In this document: piece by piece, positions 11,210-17,640 of the stretch | Layout of the letters: each line of letters begins with the position of its first letter | Position numbering within the stretch: position 1 is the stretch's first letter | DNA from: Dipylidium caninum | Lineage: Eukaryota; Platyhelminthes; Cestoda; Cyclophyllidea; Dipylidiidae | Length of the DNA: 18,195 bases | Assembly: GCA_017562135.1 (NCBI GenBank) | Contig: QEYB01000279.1 | Coordinates: forward strand, 1 to 18,195 | Reading direction: 5' to 3' | Program-made: the position numbers and the translations under genes | The notes under the pieces: model-generated | Seen by the model: the letters and a program-made list of their open reading frames with translations, nothing else | Database searches by the model: none | What the model was told of the DNA's origin: nothing

Positions 11210-11957
11210 GTGAAAAATGGGCAAAAACAAAGGACACCGTGGAGGGGGTTGTGGCCGCCCACAGGGAGAGTGGCGACGAAGAGGTGCAGAAATGACTGCC
11301 CCCGACTTATGCCCGCGGGAGACGAGCAAAAGCTTGGGTCGGTTGCTAAGACAGTGGCGCTGAGGAGGTGGACGGGAGTAGGCTGGGGAGGGCGGATTTG
11401 TCAGCATGACAGGTTGGTCGGCCTGTTTCACCATGGACCCTCAGCGTTCGGGCGCGTCAACTGGCGCTCTCTCGTGGGAGAGACGCACTTCATTTCAGCC
11501 CTTCTGTGTAATAATTGCACGGCCTCATGTGGCTTGCAGAGAAGAGAACAAAAAGACTGGCCTGTGTGTGCACTCATTACCCCCGGATATATTTCATCAC
11601 AGAGTGAAAGACGCGTCTGTTTTTAGCTGAGAAAGAGACCTCTCCATTGCTAGAAGTGGTGTTGACTAAACTACTGTGTGGAGGACACCAGACGTGCGGA
11701 TTACCAGGCAAATTAATTGCGGTCTCATGTAACCTTTAGTGGGTGGCCACAGGACTTGCTCCTTAGCGTCAGAGTCAACGTCGAGACGAAAGCGCGTGCG
11801 CGAGACTGGAATGGAGGCCTGGGTGCCTTTCACAGACCGACTTCCCGTCCACCCCGCGTTTGCTCCTCGGCCTTGGGGGGTAGTTGCAGTATCAGCGCCC
11901 TGGTGTCCATCAACAGGGAGCAAATGATATCGCCAGAGGTTAAGTGATTTAACGGGG

Positions 11958-12596
11958 ATGGTGTCAAAGCGACGTTTACCACAACAACGAATCACGCGCT
12001 GTCAGGCGGTAGGTGGGCTAATGGCTGGACTGACGGGGGCCTCGCCACGGTTTCATTTTTCGGGGTCATTAGCAGCGCAGTACATGTTCGTACGAGAAAT
12101 GCGACTACTTCACCGGCATTCAATTATTCAGCACTGGCGGCTATGGCCTTACTGCGCTAAGCAGATTAGGCGGAGTGAAGTGGGGCATCTCCTCGCAGAG
12201 TGTAGGCGGTTGGACAATGGATTTACAGAGCAAATGTTGGTGCGTGCCATGGGGGGACAGCAACACCGGCGTCCGCGACGAAAGATGATGCGACGCCGGT
12301 GCTGTTGCCTCTTACGCAGTGAGTGCGGAGGTAAACAAGTCCGCAGCCACGATTTCGCGTCGATGAATAGATATGGCAATCAACGGATCGTGGCGCGGCC
12401 GAGGGCGAGGAGGTGTGGAGACTGGCGATTCACGCAATTTGTCTCACAACTTCTCCCTCCTGACACCCGTGAAACTTTCCCTTTCCCATTTGGGCCACAG
12501 GTATACGGTTTTAGAGGAATCGGGCACGTACAATTAAAATCTGGTAGCATTGTAAATGCTAACTTCTCTCTTCAAACGATGCAGAGTTCAGTGTAG
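11958..12596 (+). CDS. Unidentified open frame, 212 codons, Arg-rich
   Basis: An open frame starts at the ATG at 11958 and ends at the stop at 12594-12596. The translation is basic, with an Arg-rich centre around residues 100-125 containing RRPRRK, MMRRR and a CCC run. That part coincides with a DNA hairpin at 12258-12307, so its unusual composition may come from the inverted repeat and not from protein selection. No signal peptide, membrane segment or known motif was recognised. The frame lies within the G+C-rich island, where stop codons are rarer. Coding status is unresolved. Confidence 0.18.
   Translation: MVSKRRLPQQRITRCQAVGGLMAGLTGASPRFHFSGSLAAQYMFVREMRLLHRHSIIQHWRLWPYCAKQIRRSEVGHLLAECRRLDNGFTEQMLVRAMGGQQHRRPRRKMMRRRCCCLLRSECGGKQVRSHDFASMNRYGNQRIVARPRARRCGDWRFTQFVSQLLPPDTRETFPFPFGPQVYGFRGIGHVQLKSGSIVNANFSLQTMQSSV
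12258..12307. repeat. Strong G/C-rich hairpin, 16-bp arms
   Basis: Arm 12258-12273 pairs with arm 12292-12307 around an 18-nt loop. Ten consecutive pairs (CACCGGCGTC with GACGCCGGTG) are followed by a nearly perfect outer part containing one A-C mismatch and one G-U pair. This is the most stable perfect-stem hairpin I found in the window. Nothing adjacent identifies it as a terminator or a known RNA. Confidence 0.55.
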
Positions 12597-12800
12597 GCGC
12601 TTTAACTACTGCGACTCTGGGTGACGGGGAGGATGGGCGTTTGCTGCCCGGATTCCTCACGAATGCGGCGCTGAGCGGTGCGACTTTAGTCGAGCATCAG
12701 CGCCCCCTTCCAGCCACTCCGGGCTTCCGTTCGCCCCCGCTTACCCTATCAAGAGACGTGGCAGCAGCACGGTTTACGTAGCACTAACGCTGATTTATCC

Positions 12801-13273
12801 ACGGACTGTGTAACTCCCTACGGAGCCCGAGCGTCATGTTCCACCGATCAAACAAGTAAATCGGAATCGCGCTGAGGTCACGTCAATGGAGGTCTGGACA
12901 CCAAGTCGCCTGACATGGCTTCATCACACTCTCACGCATCCGTGAAATTAAATTGATTCGGATAATAATTTTTAGGTTCAGCAACTCGGCATCACAAAGC
13001 AGATGATAACATTTTTACCGATAGGCAACTTCTCCAACTGAAGTGTTTATTCTGTAACGAAATGCTGGAGTATATCTAGTAAAGCGGAAGGACTCGTCGT
13101 CCAGGATATCTCACACAGTGAACTGAGGGAGAAGTTTTTGGAAAACTGAATTTGTTACAATACGTGGTGAGCATGAGGTATTCCAATCGACCGGATATAA
13201 GTGAATAGGATAGAAGACTTAAGATGTCAAATGAAAACAAGGAAGGAGGCAAGGTGGCGACAGATGATCGGGT
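12801..13273. other. No gene recognised
   Basis: This A+T-richer spacer has only one short minus-strand open frame (72 codons) and no motifs. Confidence 0.35.
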
Positions 13274-13712
13274 AACGTTAAAGTACCAGCTCATGGCAGT
13301 CGCATTTTAAGCCAAGCAGGAAGACCATCATAGGCCAAAGACAAGGTCATTCAAAGCATATACCAATTGGCGACGTAAGAAGAAAATTGCATCATTCTGC
13401 ACTTGAAACTGAGTCAAATTGCCTTGAGTTAGAAAGACCCTCTCATTCACAATTCTAATTTCTACTATCCCACTACAAACTCGGAATCGCCATCTCGTAG
13501 CTCGATTATACTCCACTTTCGCCTTTACATGCATTTTGGGACTCACCATTGCGCAATTTCGAGCATTTGACCCGAAATCAATCTTGTTAACCCTCATTCC
13601 CCTTCCTGTGTCTCGTTTTTTCCAACTCGAGTCCGAATACGACGATGCGATTCCGCTTAAACTTCCACTACGTAGCTCGATCAGATGCTGCTTACACCTA
13701 TTTCGGCGTACA
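13274..13712 (-). repeat. Inverted dispersed repeat, copy 2 with about 130 bp extra
   Basis: The minus strand aligns with 10455-10750. Copy 2 is longer because about 13401-13532 has no counterpart in copy 1. That is either an insertion here or a deletion in copy 1. The minus strand has an 89-codon open frame (13597-13328) ending at the TGA shared with copy 1. Its first codon is ATG at 13597, and it spans the extra segment. The plus-strand frame at 13536-13751 aligns ungapped with the opposite-strand frame of copy 1, but codon differences are mostly non-synonymous, so plus-strand coding is not supported. Confidence 0.7.
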
Positions 13713-13817
13713 GGAAGTCAGTTTACGAACTTGACGTTTGCTTTTCTCTGATTGTTTAAGAAGAGAATGAAGAGCGGGAGGAACCACTTCGTCGCATTCG
13801 TCGTCGGTAGAATGTGA

Positions 13818-13866
13818 CGCCATTTTCAAAGACTTCGGAGACCCACGAAGTCTACGAAAAATGGCG
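13818..13866. repeat. Long hairpin with 20/21-nt arms
   Basis: Arm 13818-13837 pairs with arm 13846-13866 around an 8-nt loop (GAGACCCA). Eight consecutive pairs lie next to the loop (AGACTTCG with CGAAGTCT), followed by a two-base mismatch, one pair, a one-base bulge and nine further pairs (CGCCATTTT). About 18 of 21 positions pair. It sits directly before a GTAAGT donor-like site (13866-13871), so it may fold in a pre-mRNA, or it may be a relic of a small inverted-repeat element. Confidence 0.55.
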
Positions 13867-13949
13867 TAAGTGGACGATTGGACTCTTCTCAGTAAGTGGC
13901 CTCTACTACTTGTCTTTTGTTTGGCCTTATCTCATTCTCTTTTTCATAG

Positions 13950-14332
13950 CTATTGCGGTGAAGAGTCATCTATCCAAGCCGGCGGGTTCATCTCCAGCAC
14001 CGTGGACAGCATCCGTTGAATGTAGCGTTGAGAGGCTTGGCAGAGGCATAACATCCGTGATATCGAGCCCCCAAGCTACAATGTGGGATCGCAAACCATG
14101 TCTTTATGATGAGAAGAAAACTGGTTAGTCTATTTCTCCGCTAACTCTTTAAGCAGTCCGCCAACAAGTGCTAACCTCGCCATCCTCTCCCATTCCTCTG
14201 GGCCGTTTGGGCCATCCCACTTACCTCCTTTTTTATTTGTGTGCACACTCAGACACTTGTCCCGTGATTAGTGAAGGCGAATGCGCGGACTGTGAGACCA
14301 GCCAAGTTGCCTTCTGGTCGACGCAATCTTAG
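13950..14332 (+). CDS. Candidate two-exon coding segment with a 33-bp intron
   Basis: An open segment at 13950-14123 follows a good acceptor (T-rich tract ending TTTTTCATAG at 13949). It reaches a donor-like GTTAGT at 14124, where an in-frame TAG occurs at once. Removing 14124-14156 takes out that stop. That 33-bp interval contains GTTAGT, a branch-point-like CTAAC at 14141-14145 and TTTAAGCAG. The frame then continues for 58 codons to TAG at 14330-14332. The joined translation is Ser- and Pro-rich, then Cys-rich near the end (CPVISEGECADCE). I recognise no family. The first exon is not found. GTAAGT at 13866 or 13892 could be the preceding donor, and 13866-13949 (84 bp) keeps frame. There is no ATG near 13814; the frame there begins with GTG. 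The hydrophobic run read from 13890-13949 is probably just the pyrimidine tract of an intron. Confidence 0.28.
14124..14156 (+). other. Candidate 33-bp intron
   Basis: The interval has GTTAGT at its 5' end, CTAAC 11 nt before the acceptor AAGCAG, and a T-rich run between them. Introns of about 30-40 bp are known in some flatworms and other eukaryotes. Its removal restores an open frame across a stop codon. Support is from motif and frame only. Confidence 0.3.
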
Positions 14333-14592
14333 TCAGCGCAGCATCCGCCACTCACAAGAGGAGGACTCATCTGGCGCCTTTGTCCAGAAGTAGTAGATGT
14401 GAAGAGTACTTCTTGGAAGGGAACGAGGAAGGTAAAGAGGCGTCTTATTTTGAAGAAAGACAGGGTTGAAAGCCTCCCTATCGCTTTTGTTGGTAATTTG
14501 GGTCGCCAACGGCGTCATGCTCTATTCAATGCCACCTTTGACGCCTTACCCACTATCCTCGAAGTAAATGTGGAGGACGAGGTAGCGTGGTG

Positions 14593-15020
14593 AGGCGAGG
14601 AGTCGAAGTAGAGGTGGAAGTGGAGGTGGAGGCGGAAGAGGAAGTGTCAGCACAATTGGAAAATGGGAGGGGAACGGCCGCGGTGATTGGGACGAAGGAC
14701 GAGACCGAACCGAAGATAGAATCAGAGTCAATGGCTTTAGTTTTGGCTTTGACATTGGCTTTGGCAGGAGTGGAGACAGACAGTGACGAGTGAAGGGTGG
14801 AAGTGCAAGAGGAGGTGGAAGTCGTAATGGAAAGGGAGACGGAGACGGACTTGGAGGTGGATGTGGAGGTGAGGTGGAAAGAGAAGGTGAGATCAGAAGC
14901 GGGAACAAAGGTGGAAGTGGAGGTGGAGATAGACAAAGAAGGGCAGGCGGAGGCGGAAATGGAAACGATTGCGGATGCGGAGACGGGGAGGGAGAAAGAG
15001 GAGGAAGGCGAGTGTAAGAG
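14593..15020 (+). repeat. Degenerate GTGGAR hexamer tract (purine-rich)
   Basis: GTGGAG, GTGGAA and GCGGAG hexamers recur in blocks, best seen at about 14606-14645, 14797-14880 and 14905-14985. They are separated by more diverged purine-rich sequence. The tract lacks stops in several frames on both strands. It reads as alternating Val-Glu in one plus frame, Gly/Ser in another, and Ser-Thr or Pro-rich on the minus strand. The overlapping long open frames here (for example minus 15203-14553) are therefore best explained as products of simple sequence. The plus-strand Val-Glu frame is acidic, like the exon array that follows, so a contribution to the same gene is possible but not shown. Confidence 0.75.
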
Positions 15021-15068
15021 AGGAGTGAGAGAGGCGAAGAAGCATGAAAGAGTTATTTTCAAAGGCAG

Positions 15069-15191
15069 AATACGAAAGAGAAGGGCAAGGGGAATGCACG
15101 GAATCAAGGGAAGATGTGAAGACATTGGCACGGGAAGAGAAGTCTGGGGAAGATGACTCTGAATCGGCTGAAGAAGCACTCCAACGCATCC
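15069..15191 (+). CDS. Repeated acidic exon, copy 1
   Basis: This is the first member of the exon array. The donor GTGAGTGG at 15192 is clear. The proposed acceptor, TTTTCAAAGGCAG ending at 15068, is weaker; with it the exon is 123 nt, phase 1 at both ends. Alternatively the exon may begin with the ATG at 15044, which opens the same frame after a TGA at 15026-15028. The 3' third (15133-15191) is shared with copy 2 and encodes GEDDSESAEEALQRI followed by a split codon. Against copy 2, the last 15 codons show three synonymous changes and one replacement, which hints at past purifying selection. The 5' part does not resemble the EETP half of the other copies. Confidence 0.4.
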
Positions 15192-15298
15192 GTGAGTGGT
15201 CAATTACTTCCTCTTATGGTCAACGTAGTCTTTCCGAGAAGTGTGGTGCCATGGTTTATCAGTGATCTTTCACTGAAGAATGAGTCTTCTCTGCATAG

Positions 15299-15441
15299 TT
15301 ACCAACCGAATGCGGTGCAGCGAGGAGACGCCGGCGAAACCACTCGCGGGCCCTCTGTGCGCGATCGGCACACATTTCTATGGGAAGAGGAGTGCGGGGA
15401 AGACGACTCGGAGTCGGCTGGAGAAGCACTCCAACGCATCC
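15299..15441 (+). pseudogene. Repeated acidic exon, copy 2 (4 nt short, frameshifted)
   Basis: The exon lies between CTGCATAG and GTGAGTGT and is 143 nt long, against 147 in copy 3. Entered in phase 1, the first half reads NRMRCSEETPAKP, matching copies 3 and 4. After the missing 4 nt, the second half (TFLWEEECGEDDSESAGE and on to LQRIR) is in another frame. If included in an mRNA it would shift the frame; skipped, it would not. The lesion may be a real mutation, an assembly error, or a sign that this copy is not used. Confidence 0.45.
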
Positions 15442-15551
15442 GTGAGTGTTCGCTTACTTCATCTTACGATCAACGTAGTCCTCCTGAGGTGTGGTGTTGC
15501 AATGGTTTATGAGTGATCTTTGACTCAAGAGAATATCTCTCCTCTACATAG

Positions 15552-15698
15552 TTGCCAACCGGACGCGTCGCAGGGAGGAGACGCCGCTGACAAAGCCACC
15601 CACATGCGCATCTGCCAACGGTTGGTGGACCTTTCTATTGGAAGATGAGTCTGAAGATGATGACTCTGAGCCCCTATAAAATGAGCTCAAACGAATCC
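15552..15698 (+). pseudogene. Repeated acidic exon, copy 3 (147 nt, in-frame TAA)
   Basis: The exon lies between CTACATAG and GTGAGTGT. Its length is a multiple of three and it is phase 1 at both ends, so this copy best preserves the unit's form. In that frame it reads NRTRRREETPLTKPPT, then a Trp-containing linker, then FLLEDESEDDDSEPL, and a TAA at 15677-15679, seven codons before the donor. The residues after the stop (NELKRI) still resemble the copy 1 and 2 ending EALQRI. It could be a decayed copy, or an alternative terminal exon whose stop is used. Confidence 0.45.
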
Positions 15699-15809
15699 GT
15701 GAGTGTTCACTTACTTCATCTTTCAATGAAAGTAGTCTCTCCTGGCCAGTAGTGCGGTGCAGTGGGTTACGAGTGATCATTGACTGGAAAACATGTCTCC
15801 TCTGCATAG

Positions 15810-16018
15810 GTGCCAACCGAAAGCTTTACAGTGAGGAGACGCAGCCGACGAAGCCATCTACAAGGACATCTATAAGCAACCAGTGTTCATTGTTTTCGAG
15901 TGTTGGTGCAAGTTGGTATCAAATTCTGAGGCGTTTAAGCCAAATGACTTATCTTATTTGCAGCGGAAAAAAAGACTCACGATTCTATTTTGTTGCTTCT
16001 GGCGGAAGAGGTATATGA
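15810..16018 (+). CDS. Repeated exon, copy 4, possible terminal exon
   Basis: The exon follows CTGCATAG at 15809. In phase 1 it reads NRKLYSEETQPTKPSTRTS, clearly related to copies 2 and 3, then diverges and stays open for 69 codons to TGA at 16016-16018. The acidic EDDSES half is absent. Two nucleotides after the stop is another GTGAGTGG (16020), and 15810-16019 is exactly 210 nt in phase 1. The copy may once have been an internal exon that later gained a stop, or the site may be chance. Joining the copy 1 donor (15191) to this acceptor keeps one open frame from the ATG at 15044 to the TGA, about 118 codons. No family was recognised. Confidence 0.4.
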
Positions 16019-16019
16019 C

Positions 16020-16589
16020 GTGAGTGGATGATAGAAATCGGTGAGACTTAGAGGTGGAAGCGCAGCGGAGGTCGAGAAGCCGGTGAGTCGGGGAGTCGAG
16101 CGAGGAAATGACGTGTGCAGAGCTTTGGAGGGCGCAGATGGACACATGCAAGGTGAGTGGCTAGGGGAGCGGACAAATGTGAATGCTTGCCCCTGAGTGA
16201 ATAGGCCTTGAGTAAGGACCGTGCCCGGCTAGAATGTAACTTTCACCAAAATTAGGGATCGTTAAAGCGGCGCTTTTCTAAAAGGAGAGTGGTGAGCGAG
16301 TAGCATGACGACGACTATTCTCTTCGTGAATAGGCAGAAACTATGAAGACTGATGGGTAGTCCAACACGCTAACACGCCAACAGACCATCAGTCCAGGAA
16401 TCCATGCAAATCGGGCTGCATGAGTGGCCTCGGGAATATCCAAGCACGTGCTGTGAGCGGCGCTTCCATTACTAAGAAGAGGACGCATTCACGGCCCGAC
16501 GATGTCTGTGCATTTACGGCTGGTTCTCGGTCAATTGCCAGCACGTGTAGTGCGCCTCACATCCAACCATAGCCTCAGAAGCCTCACAT
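16020..16589. other. No gene recognised
   Basis: No open frame of note is present. Donor-like GTGAGTGG lies at 16020 and again, in the stronger context AAG|GTGAGTGG, at 16153. A T-rich acceptor-like TTATTTGCAG ends at 15963. These leave room for further small exons of the array gene, but I cannot define any. Confidence 0.35.
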
Positions 16590-16796
16590 ACTTCCATTCG
16601 TTTTACCAAATTTTGCCTTCCAAAGCCATGCCAACTTTTCTAATACGTCATGCATTCCAATTGCCATTGGAGACAATGCAGGGCCTACCCTGCTACCCGT
16701 CTTCCCCTATTTTACTAGAACTTCCCCACTCCACTCTTTTTTTACACTAACTAGTCATTCTCTCCACCCTTTCCAACCCTCGTCCATACGGGACAA

Positions 16797-16892
16797 CTTT
16801 TCTTTTCCCCTCCTTTCCTCTCCTGTCCCCTCTCCGCTCCGTCGCTCCTCTCTCTCCTCTCTCTCCTCTCCTCCCATCCCCTCTCCTCTCTC
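16797..16892 (+). repeat. Polypyrimidine (CT-rich) tract
   Basis: About 95 nt of nearly uninterrupted C and T is dominated by CTCTCCTC units with only a few G or A interruptions. It lies within repeat copy B. Long polypyrimidine tracts of this type can adopt triplex structure and are prone to slippage. No further role is visible. Confidence 0.75.
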
Positions 16893-17426
16893 AACACCAT
16901 CACAATTGTCCGATATGTCACACTTTGGAAAGCCTCTTCAAAATATTGCTTTGCTCACGCCGCTACCCGCCTCTTCTTAACTGCTCACTGCAGCCTCAAA
17001 TGCCTCCTCCTCCTCCTCTCTCCTTGTCAACACGCACTAAGGTTCAACTCATATGGGTGCTTAAGAAGGACTGGAAGCACTTTGAGCTAAATAAAATGAA
17101 AAGGGAGGCCGAAGTAACGAGTGAACGAGCCAACTTCCCCTTTCGGCGGCCTCTTCTTCCCCGATGAGAGAAGAAGAGATAAGGATGCATCGCTAGGAGG
17201 CTTCAATCGAATCTTCACGTAGGCAGAGAAGAAAACAAACTTTTTAACACGTCGTCCGCCACCTCCTTTTATGATTTCGCTGCGTTAGTCTCAAAGCTAT
17301 GAGGGTTCATACTAGCATCTACGTTATAAATGACTCGGTCTGGCGACTCTTTTTCGAGTAGAAGAATGTCATTTTTCGTAATTGTACCAATTCGCCCGAT
17401 ATGTCAACCATTTGAATGCCTGTTGA

Positions 17427-17446
17427 GGAGGAGTGCTTACTCCTCC
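17427..17446 (+). repeat. Hairpin inside repeat copy B
   Basis: GGAGGAGT (17427-17434) pairs perfectly with ACTCCTCC (17439-17446) around a 4-nt loop. The homologous site in copy A (9299-9314) also folds, with different bases. Confidence 0.4.
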
Positions 17447-17616
17447 ACGATGCCATCTAGAACTCAAATATTCACCTCAACTATGCCGTTTCAATCAGAC
17501 ATTCACTTCAACAGACAAAAGTCCACTTCAACACTCCTACCTCACGAGGACCTGTGCTCCGGTCCAGTCAATACCAATTCTCATTAATTCCCAACACTTC
17601 GCTCACGCTGCTACCT

Positions 17617-17640
17617 CACTGCCTGCCTGCTTGCCTGCCC
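17617..17640 (+). repeat. TGCC tetranucleotide microsatellite
   Basis: CTGCCTGCCTGCTTGCCTGCC in copy B corresponds to a shorter CTGCCTGCCTGCC at 9487-9500 in copy A. The differing unit number is typical of slippage. The size difference between repeat copies begins at this tract. Confidence 0.6.

Larger units (their letters stand above)
11210..12800. other. G+C- and CpG-rich island with long plus-strand open frames
   Basis: This stretch is visibly richer in G, C and CpG than the flanks. Its plus strand has successive stop-poor runs: 11210-11626 (138 codons, no ATG at the left end), 11717-11947 and 11958-12596. Higher G+C alone lowers stop frequency, so open frames are less surprising here. 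It could be an exon-rich or CpG-island-like promoter region of a gene in unmethylated invertebrate DNA. I see no splice-site pair joining the frames into one. Confidence 0.35.
15135..15870 (+). repeat. Tandem array of exon-plus-intron units, period about 250 bp
   Basis: Three donors (GTGAGTGG or GTGAGTGT at 15192, 15442 and 15699) and three acceptors (TCTGCATAG or TCTACATAG ending at 15298, 15551 and 15809) recur at spacings of 250-257 bp. The intervening introns are 107, 110 and 111 bp and are similar throughout, sharing ACTTCATCTT, GTAGTC and GAGTGATC blocks. The duplicated unit therefore includes both intron and exon. This architecture is seen directly in the sequence; that the sites are spliced is inference. 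Confidence 0.8.

Noticed and set aside
12934..12945. ACGCATCCGTGA shared with the exon array (15185, 15435) as an extra exon end
   Set aside because: Several 12-mer matches are expected by chance in 18 kb. No GTGAGT donor follows and flanking sequence does not align.
13890..13949. Hydrophobic, membrane-like segment in an open frame from 13814
   Set aside because: The frame begins with GTG, not ATG, and the hydrophobic residues come from a T-rich tract ending in CATAG that looks like the 3' end of an intron.
14546..15203. Long minus-strand open frames (up to 216 codons) rich in Ser, Thr and Pro
   Set aside because: They are the reverse reading of the GTGGAR purine tract, which lacks stops in several frames on both strands. 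The composition comes from simple sequence.
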